Positions 16,376 through 24,425 of a stretch of 64,000 nt of DNA are shown here, one piece after another (position 1 is the first letter of the stretch; each line of letters opens with the position of its first letter). Source of the DNA: Bradyrhizobium sp. CB3481 (GTDB lineage Bacteria; Pseudomonadota; Alphaproteobacteria; Rhizobiales; Xanthobacteraceae); the NCBI RefSeq assembly GCF_029714305.1, contig NZ_CP121647.1, forward strand, positions 1,880,501-1,944,500, in the 5' to 3' direction. The position numbers and the translations under genes were made by a program. The notes under the pieces are model-generated. The model was not told the DNA's origin. It worked only from the letters and a program-made list of their open reading frames with translations, and searched no databases.

Positions 16376-18202
16376 GTGTGTGGAATAGTTGGTTTCGTTG
16401 GTCAGGCGCCAGCCATGGCGCCACTGCTGGATGCGCTTAAACGGCTTGAGTATCGAGGCTACGATTCCGCTGGTATCGCCACGCTTGAGCGCGGCCGCCT
16501 TGCGCGGCGGCGGGCAGTTGGAAAACTCAAGAATCTCGAAAGCAAGCTCGCTTATGAGCCGCTTGTTGGCTGCATAGGAATTGGCCACACCCGCTGGGCG
16601 ACTCATGGTCGTCCGAACGAAAAGAATGCGCATCCTCATGCGGTTGATGGCGTTGCGGTCGTCCACAATGGTATCATCGAAAATCATCGCGAACTGCGTA
16701 AGGAGCTCAAGTCGAATGGCGCGCGATTTACGACGGACACAGATACCGAGGTAATTGCTCACCTCGTCAGCCAGCAACTCAATAAAGGGTATGAACCGAT
16801 CGAGGCGGTGCGGGCCATGCTGCCGCGGCTTCAAGGAACATTTGCTCTCGCGTTTCTGTTTGAGGGCTACGAAGATCTGCTAATTGGGGCTCGCAAGGGA
16901 TCGCCGCTAGCAGTGGGGTATGGCACGGGCGAAATGTATCTTGGGTCCGATGCAATCGCTCTTGCGCCACTTACCAGATCAATCAACTATCTCGAAGACG
17001 GTGACATCACGGTCATCACGCGGCAGAGAATTGAGTTTTTAAATGCCGAGGGCGGGCGTGTGCAGCGTTCGCCAGCCAAAATCGCCAACACTGATGTCTC
17101 GGTTCAGAAAGGCGGCTATCGGCACTTCATGGCCAAGGAGATACATGAGCAGCCGAGAGTGGTCGGTCAGACGATCGCCCAATACGTTGATGTGGGGAGC
17201 GCAGCCATCAAAATGGCGGAGGACTTGAGTGCGGGTTTTCGCGACGTCAATCGGGTCTCTATTACGGCCTGCGGTACTGCATTTTATGCCGGCCTAATCG
17301 CCAGATACTGGTTCGAGCGCTATGCGGGGCTGGCGGTGGAAATAGATGTTGCGTCCGAGTTTCGCTATCGTAACGTTACATTCGCGCCCGGCAGTCTGGC
17401 AATCTTCATATCTCAATCCGGAGAGACCGCCGACACGCTGGCCTCCTTGGAATTTGCCAGGGCGCAGGGTCAACGCGTCGTTTCGGTTCTCAACGTAGCA
17501 AGCTCGACCATGGCGCGCGCGAGCCAGATCGTGCTGCCGACACTCGCGGGTCCGGAAATTGGGGTGGCGTCAACCAAGGCATTCACCTGTCAGCTGGCAA
17601 CGCTGGCTTGCCTTGCTATCGCGGCCGGACGTGGTCGGGGCGTGCTTTCGGCTGACGACGAGATCTCTCTGGTACGGGCGCTTGGCGATGTTCCGCGCTA
17701 CATGACGTCGGCACTCGAACTGGAGCCAAAGATCCACCAGCTTGCTAGCAGGATAGCAGCGTCCCGCAACGCGCTGTTTATCGGCCGTGGGACGAACTAT
17801 CCGCTTGCGCTGGAGGGCGCGCTCAAATTGAAGGAAATCACCTATATTCATGCCGAAGGCTATGCTGCTGGAGAACTCAAGCATGGGCCTATTGCACTGA
17901 TCGATAGAGATCTTCCGGTTATCGTGATTGCGCCTAGTGACGTGATGTTCGAAAAGACCATGTCGAATATGCAAGAGGTGATTGCGCGCGAGGGCCGCAC
18001 GATACTCATTACCGATCGTAACGGAGCATCGCTTGCGCCACCAGGATCATGGGCGACGCTTGTCCTTCCGGACATGCCGACCTTAGCGGCGCCGCTCGTC
18101 TTCGCCTTGCCATTGCAGCTTCTCGCGTACCATACAGCGCTTCTCCTGGGGACTGACCTCGACCAACCGCGTAATCTGGCCAAGTCGGTCACTGTTGAAT
18201 AA
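16376..18202 (+). CDS. glmS: Glutamine--fructose-6-phosphate aminotransferase (isomerizing)
   Basis: The enzyme makes glucosamine-6-phosphate from fructose-6-phosphate and glutamine, the entry step to UDP-GlcNAc. A GTG start gives MCGIVGFVG, leaving the catalytic Cys at the mature N-terminus. RLEYRGYDSAG, GIGHTRWATHG and VVHNGIIEN mark the class II glutaminase domain. The two SIS isomerase domains show ITACGTAFYAGLIARYW, ISQSGETADTLASLEFA and FIGRGTNYPLALEGALKLKE. The protein ends in LAKSVTVE, the usual GlmS C-terminus. 608 residues is full length. Its place beside an exopolysaccharide cluster could mean an extra, NodM-like copy feeding amino sugars. Whether a second copy exists cannot be seen here. 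Confidence 0.96.
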   Translation: MCGIVGFVGQAPAMAPLLDALKRLEYRGYDSAGIATLERGRLARRRAVGKLKNLESKLAYEPLVGCIGIGHTRWATHGRPNEKNAHPHAVDGVAVVHNGIIENHRELRKELKSNGARFTTDTDTEVIAHLVSQQLNKGYEPIEAVRAMLPRLQGTFALAFLFEGYEDLLIGARKGSPLAVGYGTGEMYLGSDAIALAPLTRSINYLEDGDITVITRQRIEFLNAEGGRVQRSPAKIANTDVSVQKGGYRHFMAKEIHEQPRVVGQTIAQYVDVGSAAIKMAEDLSAGFRDVNRVSITACGTAFYAGLIARYWFERYAGLAVEIDVASEFRYRNVTFAPGSLAIFISQSGETADTLASLEFARAQGQRVVSVLNVASSTMARASQIVLPTLAGPEIGVASTKAFTCQLATLACLAIAAGRGRGVLSADDEISLVRALGDVPRYMTSALELEPKIHQLASRIAASRNALFIGRGTNYPLALEGALKLKEITYIHAEGYAAGELKHGPIALIDRDLPVIVIAPSDVMFEKTMSNMQEVIAREGRTILITDRNGASLAPPGSWATLVLPDMPTLAAPLVFALPLQLLAYHTALLLGTDLDQPRNLAKSVTVE

Positions 18203-18510
18203 TTTGTTTGGCATCGGAGCACAGCTGGCCAGCGGACAGCAGGTCTGTCCGGCAAAGATCTCCGCGTCCGGAGGAGGCATGGGCTGAATTCCTGCTCTCG
18301 TTGTCGCTTTTTCGCTCTGCTTCGCCTGCCCGAGACGGGCAGCAATACTCGCTCGACGGCTTAGCGGAGCACGGCTGATCCGGCGATCACCCAGCGTTGC
18401 CGTATGTCAACCGTGGTAACTCTTCATAGCCCGCTCTCCCGCCGCTGCTTGATCTACATTAAAGGCCCGGCACACCACTCGTCTGAAAAGAAGAGATTGC
18501 GGAGAGACGC
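18203..18510. other. Intergenic stretch after glmS
   Basis: 308 bases with no recognisable gene or repeat. A GCGGAGAGACGC ribosome site ends it and serves the XRE gene at 18511. Confidence 0.5.
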
Positions 18511-18834
18511 ATGACCGCACACCTAAACGGAGATTTCGGTTCTCGACTGAGACAGTTGAGACAGGATCGTCTAATGACGGCTGTCGACTTGGCTAAGCGG
18601 GTCAACGTCACACCGCCGGCCGTTTCGCATTGGGAACATCAAGCGAAGGTACCCAAGACCAGGAGACTTCAAGCCGTTGCGGATGCCCTGGGTGTCAGTC
18701 TGGACACGTTAAAGGGCAGTGCAACATCTATGCAACCCGAATGCACCTGGCAGCCGGCAATGGAATTAGATCTTGAACAGCTCATTCGAGCGATCGAGGC
18801 CAAGGGCTTCAGCGTCGAAGTGAGATCTCGATAG
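18511..18834 (+). CDS. XRE-family helix-turn-helix regulator
   Basis: 107 residues. The Cro/C1-type domain spans residues 8-65: FGSRLRQLRQDRLMTAVDLAKRVNVTPPAVSHWEHQAKVPKTRRLQAVADALGVSLDTL, with the recognition helix around PPAVSHWE. The C-terminal 40 residues (MELDLEQLIRAIEAKGFSVEVRSR) are a short helix-strand of unknown role. The start follows GGAGAGA. It stands alone, so its target is unknown. It lies at the edge of a stretch with tRNA and phosphatase relics. Confidence 0.82.
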   Translation: MTAHLNGDFGSRLRQLRQDRLMTAVDLAKRVNVTPPAVSHWEHQAKVPKTRRLQAVADALGVSLDTLKGSATSMQPECTWQPAMELDLEQLIRAIEAKGFSVEVRSR

Positions 18835-19014
18835 AAGCCTGCATAGAACGTTGGGATCGGATGGTGCCCCTGTCAGATATGAACCTATCCATCAGTCGCG
18901 GCGACGGATCGGGCACGGGGGACAGGTGCAGGCGGTTGGACTTTTGTCTGTAAGCCATTGATTTGTCATCATCGGATTCTGATTCGGTTGGAAAAATTCT
19001 CTCGATAAATCGAT

Positions 19015-19067
19015 GGGCGCAGCATGTCTCTTAATCGGCGGGTCCCAGGTTCAAGGTGCGCCCACCA
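19015..19067 (+). pseudogene. Decayed tRNA-Lys (CTT) relic
   Basis: The two acceptor arms still pair (GGGCGCA at 19015 and TGCGCCC ending at 19063) and are followed by ACCA. Between them are an anticodon loop reading CTCTTAA (anticodon CTT) and a T-arm remnant (GTCCCAGGTTCAA). The D-arm and half of the T-arm are missing, so only 53 of about 76 bases remain. It cannot fold as a normal tRNA. Recognition is by eye. Confidence 0.55.
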
Positions 19068-19254
19068 AATCAATGCTTGGCGAGGGGAACTGTTTGAACA
19101 GCTGATTTTTCAAACGGTGCGTTTTTTGGAAAGACAAACCAGCGCGCGATGGTCGAGGGCTGCGCTTTGCACAACTCAGGGCTTGGGGATCGGCGCATAC
19201 ACCCCCAATATGTCCGCATTCTCAGCGTCCCGTTCGTCCGCGAATAGAGAAACA

Positions 19255-19440
19255 CGCTTCGCGCGGTTTGTGCACGGTCTCACCGGGTACGGCCGCTTCT
19301 GCAGCGCAATCCCGTCGAGCTCGTCCATGGGAAGATCGAGGTGCGCCAGCGCCGTCGGAGCAATGTCGATGATGCGGCTCGCCTCCGTGATCGACGCCCG
19401 CGCCAGCTCGAAACTCGACGATGGGATCAGCTGCAGCTCG
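19255..19440 (-). pseudogene. 3' relic of an alkaline-phosphatase/phosphodiesterase-superfamily gene
   Basis: One minus-strand frame reads ASITEASRIIDIAPTALAHL followed by a DELDGIALQ segment. This resembles the C-terminal signature of type I phosphodiesterase/sulfatase-like enzymes, where a metal-ligand region precedes 'I-D-I-A-P-T-x-L-x-H-L'. No start, upstream catalytic region or longer frame is present. Only a fragment seems to survive. Low certainty. Confidence 0.3.
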
Positions 19441-19525
19441 GCTCGCCTGGGCTCTGGTCAACACGCGCTGTTTCGCTATCATGGTGATGGAAGGATATTC
19501 GGCGACATAGGGGGCAGACACGCGA

Positions 19526-19795
19526 ATGAGCATCCATCGCTGCGTAGTGGCACTGCTTGTCCTTGATGTGCTCACGCCGGATGGCGTGATGGCGCAGGCG
19601 CTGACGCCGTTCCGCTATGAAGCACAAGCGCAACGTCACTGTCCCGGCGACACGGTCGTCTGGCTCGATTTCGGGCGGGAGCGCTACTACACGAAGGGTC
19701 AGAGGCGCTATGGCTCTGGCCTGACCGGGAGCTTCGTTTGTAGAAGCGAAGCTCGGAACAATGGCTTCCGGCGCTCACCGTTGGGGCTGAGATAA
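19526..19795 (+). CDS. Small exported protein of unknown function
   Basis: 89 residues. The hydrophobic N-terminus (MSIHRCVVALLVLDVLTPDGVMAQ) reads as a signal peptide with cleavage after VMA. The mature part is EAQAQRHCPGDTVVWLDFGRERYY, then GQRRYGSGLTGSFVCRSEA. Two cysteines and the CPxDTVVWLD...GxFVCRxEA pattern belong to a short family that I recall as common in Bradyrhizobium-type genomes and of unknown role. No strong ribosome site is visible. It stands alone and converges with the GNAT gene. Confidence 0.6.
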   Translation: MSIHRCVVALLVLDVLTPDGVMAQALTPFRYEAQAQRHCPGDTVVWLDFGRERYYTKGQRRYGSGLTGSFVCRSEARNNGFRRSPLGLR

Positions 19796-19810
19796 GCCCG
19801 AACCGGTCGG

Positions 19811-20332
19811 TTAACCCAGCTTGAGTACCAGATGTATCGTCTGGGGATCGCGGTGAGAGCGAGGACGAAACCCGAACTTGCCGAACACTTTCAGCATCGC
19901 GGCGTTCTCCGGCAGCACTTCCGCCGTCAATTCTTCCAGACCTGCGGTGCTCGCGATCTTGATGAGATGACGCATCAGAAGCGAGCCAATGCCGCGGCCC
20001 TGCCATGTATCGATGACGACAAAGGCCATCTCGGCCCGCCCCGGCTCGAAGACGATATATCGACCGCCGCCGACAATGATCTTTCGGCCGGCCTCCTCCG
20101 TGACAGCGACAATCGCGACGTGGGTTTTGAAATCAACGTCCATGAAGAAAGCGCGCTCCTTGTCCGAGAAATGGCGTTTCATGACGAAGAAGCGACGCTG
20201 TAGCGATTGAGGGCTTGTCTTTGCCACGGCCGCGAGCATGTCGGCCTCGTCCTCGGGCTGGAGCGCCCGGACTTCGATCTTGCTGCCGTCGCTGAGAAGC
20301 TCAGACGTTGCGTAGTTGACAGCTCCCGACAT
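19811..20332 (-). CDS. GNAT-family N-acetyltransferase
   Basis: 173 residues. The acetyl-CoA-binding motif is AEMAFVVIDTWQGRGIGSLLMRHLIKIA (Q-x-x-G-x-G/A type), followed by LTAEVLPENAAMLKVFGKFGF. The N-terminal half (SKIEVRALQPEDEADMLA, then SLQRRFFVMKRHFS) matches the stand-alone GNAT proteins that in other bacteria are often fused to acyl-CoA synthetase or protein-acetylating Pat. The substrate is unknown. It is divergent from the DUF3141 gene, with a FixK/FNR box (20407-20420) 75 bases upstream of its start and a GGAGG ribosome site. This suggests low-oxygen control, perhaps of acetyl-CoA-linked enzymes. Confidence 0.85.
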   Translation of the reverse strand: MSGAVNYATSELLSDGSKIEVRALQPEDEADMLAAVAKTSPQSLQRRFFVMKRHFSDKERAFFMDVDFKTHVAIVAVTEEAGRKIIVGGGRYIVFEPGRAEMAFVVIDTWQGRGIGSLLMRHLIKIASTAGLEELTAEVLPENAAMLKVFGKFGFRPRSHRDPQTIHLVLKLG

Positions 20333-20406
20333 CGGACCTCCGCGCGAAGGCGACTGCTGCCTTGATCTGCGCAGGGCCGATCAAGGCAGGACCCGTCCGC
20401 GGTCCC

Positions 20407-20420
20407 TTGATCTGGATCAA
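20407..20420. promoter_or_regulatory. FixK/FNR-type box (GNAT side)
   Basis: TTGATCTGGATCAA, a near-perfect match to TTGAT-N4-ATCAA. It lies 75 bases before the GNAT start and 124 before DUF3141. Confidence 0.82.
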
Positions 20421-20475
20421 GGCTGTCGCGCGTGCGCGCGCACGGAGGCGACACGGCCCGGCTAAACCTCGAACG

Positions 20476-20489
20476 TTGACCTAAATCAA
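20476..20489. promoter_or_regulatory. FixK/FNR-type box (DUF3141 side)
   Basis: TTGACCTAAATCAA, 55 bases before the DUF3141 start codon. It is the second box in this divergent intergenic region. Confidence 0.78.
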
Positions 20490-20543
20490 CATTTCGACGT
20501 GGCGAGGTCGCTTGACTGGTCTCGCGACAAATCGAGGTCGAAC

Positions 20544-22751
20544 ATGCCAACGAACAATGCAATTCTGCCGGGCGGGCCGATGTCAGGACTCGTCGCTTCG
20601 GCCGTTGAGTACATGGTGGATGCCGGGCAACGCAGTGTGCTGCTCCTCGACATCATGCGCCAGCGCGGCGATCAGTATCGCGAGCATGTGGCGCAGGCCG
20701 CGCCACATGTCTTGAGCTATGCGGCGGAACTCGTCATCGACGGCCGCAAACTCGATCAACCGGTCAACTATGCGCTGGTGCGGATCATTCCGCCCAAGGG
20801 CGTGGAGATCGATTTGAAACGGCGGCCGTTCATCGTCGTCGATCCCCGTGCCGGGCATGGACCGGGCATTGGCGGTTTCAAAGCCGACAGTGAAATCGGG
20901 GTCGCGATGAAGGCGGGCCATCCCTGCTATTTCATCGGGTTCCTGCCCGAACCGATGCCGGGTCAGACCATCGAACGTATCGCGCGCGCCGAGGCGATCT
21001 TCATCGAAAAGGTGATCGAGCGGCATCCGGAGGCCAATGACAAGCCCTGTGTGATCGGCAACTGCCAGGCGGGCTGGGCGGTCATGATTCTGGCGTCGCT
21101 GCGGCCGGAACTGTTCGGCCCGCTGATTATCGCCGGCGCGCCGCTTGCCTACTGGGCCGGTGTGCACGGCAAATATCCGATGCGCTATTCGGGCGGCCTG
21201 CTCGGCGGAAGCTGGCTGACCGCGCTATCGAGCGATCTCGGGGGCGGCAAGTTCGACGGCGCCTGGCTGGTGCAGAACTTCGAAAATCAAAATCCGTCCA
21301 ATACGCTGTGGGCCAAGCAATACAACGTGTATTCCAAGGTCGACACCGAGGCCGACCGTTATCTCGAGTTCGAGCGCTGGTGGGGCGGACATGTCAATCT
21401 GAACGCCGAGGAGATTCAATTCATCGTCGACGAACTCTTCATCGGCAACAATCTCGCAGCCGGCCGCGTCAAGATGTCGGATGGTACGGCGGTCGATCTC
21501 CGCAACGTCCGTTCGCCGATCGTGGTGTTCTGCTCGAAGGGCGATAACATCACCCCACCGCAGCAGGCGCTGCACTGGATCCTTGAGCTCTACGCCGACG
21601 TCGACGAGATCAGGGCATACGGACAGACCATCGTCTATACGGTGCACGAGACGATCGGTCATCTCGGAATTTTCGTCTCCGGCGGCGTAGCCAAGAAGGA
21701 GCACGCCGAGTTCTCCAGCAACATCGACCTGATTGATGTGCTGCCGCCCGGCCTCTACGAGGCGACGTTTGAGGCGAGGGGCGCCGATACGATCAATGAC
21801 GAGCTTGCCGTCGGCCAGTGGGTGATGCGCTGCGAGGCGCGGACTCTGGACGACATCCGCGCCATGGGCGGCAATTCTCCCGAGGATGAGCGCCGCTTCG
21901 AGACCGCCAAGCGCGTTTCGGAAATCAATCTTGCGGCGTATCAGAAGTATCTTCAGCCCTGGATCAAGTCGATGGTGACGCCTCGAATGGCGGAGCTGAT
22001 GCGCAACTGGCATCCGCTGCGGGTGCAATATGAGGCGTTCAGCAGCCAGAATCCGTGGATGAAGACGGTGGAGGACGCGGCCGAGAAGGTACGCGAGAAG
22101 CGTAAGCCCGTTGCCGAGGACAACCCCTTCCTGGCCTTCCAGGAACGGCTGTCGAGGCAAATCGTCAGCTCGCTCGACCGGTGGCGCGACGCGCAGGAGA
22201 CGCTCAGCGAAGCGATGTTCCTGTCCATCTATGGGTCGCCTGCCTTGCAGGCTGCGGTCGGGGTCGATCCGCAATCGACGCCTTCGGCGCCGCGGAAGAT
22301 GGATGAGAAGCACCGGGCGCTCCTGCAGGCACGTATCGCCGAGCTGAAGTCGAAGATCGAAGCAGGCGGTTTGAGAGAGGCCGGCCTCCGGGCGCTGCTC
22401 TATGTCGGTTCGGCCCGCGGCATGGTGGACGAACGCAGCCTCGAGGCCTTGCGGCGGCTGCGCCAGACGAACGAGTCCGCACGGATCAAGTTGGCGGAGT
22501 TCAAGATGCTGGTGCGGGAACAATTCTTCATGCTGCTGCTCGACCGGGAGGCCGCGCTTGCCGCCATTCCAAAACTCCTGCCGGAGAATATGGACGAACG
22601 CCGGCGGGTGTTCTCGTCGATACAGGAAGTCCTCTCGGCCAGCGCGGAGATTTCAGGTGAGGTGGCGGCTCGCCTGAAGCAGGTCGCGAACCTGTTCGGA
22701 CTGGATGCGGCGGTCGATCGTTCCGGAAAGCTGGGAAGGAGGGCGTCCTAG
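20544..22751 (+). CDS. DUF3141 protein, PhaC-like alpha/beta hydrolase
   Basis: Start set at ATG 20544 (GAGG site 8 bases upstream); an upstream in-frame ATG at 20499 would swallow promoter sequence. 735 residues. The first 450 residues have an alpha/beta hydrolase fold with RRPFIVVDPRAGHGPGIGGF, a nucleophile elbow VIGNCQAGWA (Cys in G-x-C-x-G, as in PHA synthase), a SKGDNITPP acid loop and TIGHLGIF for the His. The rest is helical and specific to DUF3141. Such proteins are often found beside pta/ackA and are thought to act on polyester or acyl-CoA; no reaction is proven as far as I know. The FixK box upstream fits low-oxygen expression. Confidence 0.85.
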   Translation: MPTNNAILPGGPMSGLVASAVEYMVDAGQRSVLLLDIMRQRGDQYREHVAQAAPHVLSYAAELVIDGRKLDQPVNYALVRIIPPKGVEIDLKRRPFIVVDPRAGHGPGIGGFKADSEIGVAMKAGHPCYFIGFLPEPMPGQTIERIARAEAIFIEKVIERHPEANDKPCVIGNCQAGWAVMILASLRPELFGPLIIAGAPLAYWAGVHGKYPMRYSGGLLGGSWLTALSSDLGGGKFDGAWLVQNFENQNPSNTLWAKQYNVYSKVDTEADRYLEFERWWGGHVNLNAEEIQFIVDELFIGNNLAAGRVKMSDGTAVDLRNVRSPIVVFCSKGDNITPPQQALHWILELYADVDEIRAYGQTIVYTVHETIGHLGIFVSGGVAKKEHAEFSSNIDLIDVLPPGLYEATFEARGADTINDELAVGQWVMRCEARTLDDIRAMGGNSPEDERRFETAKRVSEINLAAYQKYLQPWIKSMVTPRMAELMRNWHPLRVQYEAFSSQNPWMKTVEDAAEKVREKRKPVAEDNPFLAFQERLSRQIVSSLDRWRDAQETLSEAMFLSIYGSPALQAAVGVDPQSTPSAPRKMDEKHRALLQARIAELKSKIEAGGLREAGLRALLYVGSARGMVDERSLEALRRLRQTNESARIKLAEFKMLVREQFFMLLLDREAALAAIPKLLPENMDERRRVFSSIQEVLSASAEISGEVAARLKQVANLFGLDAAVDRSGKLGRRAS

Positions 22752-22821
22752 TCGGGCGGCCCATCCCGAGCTTTTCGTATTATCGCATGCGTCCGCGCGG
22801 GTGATCGCGCAACTAAATTCT

Positions 22822-23274
22822 TTAGTTCTTCTGAAGAACGTGAGGCGAGGAATGGTGATGTGCGATGCACCACTCATTTCCTTGCTTAGTGACGAGCATG
22901 GTGAAGCGCGACGGACCTGGTACTGATTTGCCATCCACTATACGAGTGAACGTGTAGAAGCCGGTGACTACGGCGGCGCTATCGTTGATCGTTATCGTGC
23001 GCCGCTCTTCGACCGCATTTGTGTTGCCGCTCCCTTTTATGGGTGTGAAGTATTTTATTATCGCTTGCGTCCCTTCGGAGATGACCGGGCTAACAGTTCC
23101 GAGAAGGACTGCAGTCGGGCAATAGGTCTTAGCAATGGTTTCTGGATCATTGGTGCCATACGCAACTGACCAACGGTCCACTGCAGCATTTGCATCTTCC
23201 GACGGGCCAGCCAAGGCCAGAGTGGGGGCCATCAGTATCATTGCAATGAATGCGAGCGTGACAGTTCGTGTCAT
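22822..23274 (-). CDS. Exported SnoaL/DUF4440-like protein
   Basis: 150 residues with a signal peptide (MTRTVTLAFIAMILMAPTLALAGP). The mature part has the NTF2-like fold pattern: AAVDRWSVAYGTNDPETIAKTYCPTAVLLGTVSP, then EGTQAIIKYFTP, then GFYTFTRI and WCIAHHHSSP. The ending (W-x-I-x-H-H-H-S) is typical of the CaMKII-association/SgcJ branch, whose members are small periplasmic proteins of uncertain ligand. It converges with DUF3141 and has no obvious partner. There is no FixK box upstream. Confidence 0.8.
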   Translation of the reverse strand: MTRTVTLAFIAMILMAPTLALAGPSEDANAAVDRWSVAYGTNDPETIAKTYCPTAVLLGTVSPVISEGTQAIIKYFTPIKGSGNTNAVEERRTITINDSAAVVTGFYTFTRIVDGKSVPGPSRFTMLVTKQGNEWCIAHHHSSPHVLQKN

Positions 23275-23354
23275 TACTTCCCCCCATTTGCTACAAGCAC
23301 AACCCTTTGTAAGGGCAGGCAGTATAGCAAACGCAATTGCGTTTAGCCATTGCG

Positions 23355-23467
23355 CTGCAGTGACCGCTTTGGATCACAAGCGGCGGTCTGGCCACTCATC
23401 TCGTCAGGTCCGGTTCTCCTGTGGGAGCGGCCTTTCCGACCGCTCAAAGGCAGTTCAGCTGAGGGCC
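23355..23467 (+). repeat. Dispersed repeat A, copy 1
   Basis: About 113 bases that begin CTGCAGTG, contain GGATCACAAGCGGC and end CAGTTCAGCTGAGGGCC. The diverged copy 2 is at 24174-24278 in the same orientation. The two flank the DUF2380 gene. The core contains the small inverted repeat CCGCTT/AAGCGG. Confidence 0.75.
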
Positions 23468-23509
23468 AAAACCGGACTCGGGTGACCATGCACATGCGTC
23501 GCGCGTAGC

Positions 23510-24052
23510 CTATTGCGGCGATCTGCTTTCAAGTAGCCGGTCGCGGACCTCCTCCGATACAAAGCGCTCCGCCCGCTGCCATGCCTCGTCATTGTCGCCG
23601 CGGAACTGGAAGTACTTCCGGAACACGACACGCTGGGATGCTGTATCGATGGCAACAGTCTGCGCAAACTGCACTAGGGTGCTCATCTTATGAAAGCCGC
23701 CGATGATCAGGATCTGCGCGCCGGCCTGTGAGGCCGCGCGCAGCCGATCGCGCAATGCCGGTCCGTCGGTCGGACAATTTGGTCCGCAGCTGGACGGCAC
23801 GAGCTCAAAACGGCGGTCTGCCGTGACATCGTCCCGCAGCGCAGTCATGAAAGCCCGCAATCGCTTCTCATGCACGGCCGTCTGATCGGTGGGCTCGTTC
23901 GACGTGTCTCTATAATAGAAATCGTCGACCGAGACGGCCAAGGCGTCGTCGGCGTTCGCGGCGTATGCAACTGAGATGAGGCCGGATCCCAAGAACAGAC
24001 CGGTGAACAGGCCGACTTTGGCAAGAGCGTGCAAGAGGGCGGCGTGGCGCAT
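23510..24052 (-). CDS. Exported DUF2380-like protein
   Basis: 180 residues with a signal peptide (LAKVGLFTGLFLGSGLISVAYAA). The mature part reads LAVSVDDFYYRDTSNEPTDQTAVHEKRL, FMTALRDDVTADRRFELV, AQILIIGGFHKMSTLVQFAQ and VVFRKYFQFRGDNDEAWQRAERFV. This matches the DUF2380 layout (defects at D-F-Y-x-D-T, then a G-x-F/H-K-M-S-T-L-V strand). Function is not known; the fold resembles outer-membrane assembly lipoproteins such as CsgG/FlgO-like proteins. Two copies of repeat A bracket it, so it may have been moved or duplicated as a unit. Confidence 0.78.
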   Translation of the reverse strand: MRHAALLHALAKVGLFTGLFLGSGLISVAYAANADDALAVSVDDFYYRDTSNEPTDQTAVHEKRLRAFMTALRDDVTADRRFELVPSSCGPNCPTDGPALRDRLRAASQAGAQILIIGGFHKMSTLVQFAQTVAIDTASQRVVFRKYFQFRGDNDEAWQRAERFVSEEVRDRLLESRSPQ

Positions 24053-24173
24053 AGCGATGACTGATCTTCCGCTACTGAGGCCATCTTAGAAGATCAATTC
24101 TTTCTACCTCCTGTCGAAAAAATTAATCCTTGGTAACGCTGCGCGGCCGCCCATGGGAGCGCAGCGCTAATGT

Positions 24174-24278
24174 CTGCAGTGGGATCACAAGCGGCGATGC
24201 GACCGCTCAGTTCGTCAGGTTCGCTTCTTCTCCGAAAGCGGCCTTTGCGGCCACTCGTAGGCAGTTCGGCTAAGGGCC
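24174..24278 (+). repeat. Dispersed repeat A, copy 2
   Basis: Diverged direct copy of 23355-23467. It shares CTGCAGTG, GGATCACAAGCGGC, CGTCAGGT and CAGTTC-GCT-A-GGGCC but lacks about seven bases near the left end. Confidence 0.75.
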
Positions 24279-24425
24279 TTGGTTGTGTGCAAACGGATAG
24301 GCCGGCACGCGGCGGTGGTCGCCAATTATTACAGGCGGCCGATGTTCTCGCGTCGGATCGTCCAATGACCGGCCAAAGTGGGTGTGGCGACGCGGTATTG
24401 CGCTTTTGGGCGTACTTTCCGGCCT

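Larger units (their letters stand above)
18835..19525. other. Non-coding stretch with relics
   Basis: 690 bases that hold a decayed tRNA-Lys (19015-19067) and the probable 3' end of a phosphatase/phosphodiesterase gene on the minus strand (about 19255-19440). Open frames here start inside the tRNA relic or oppose the phosphatase relic, and none is credible. Confidence 0.5.

Noticed and set aside
19024..19566. 180-codon plus-strand frame
   Set aside because: It starts inside a tRNA relic and opposes a phosphatase-like relic. No motif.
20371..20395. Additional FixK box (TTGATC...GATCAA)
   Set aside because: The half-sites are 13 bases apart rather than 4, too far for the dimer spacing of the family.
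21225..22523. 432-codon minus-strand open frame opposite DUF3141
   Set aside because: It is the antisense shadow of a well-supported gene. Arg/His/Leu-rich composition and no family motif.
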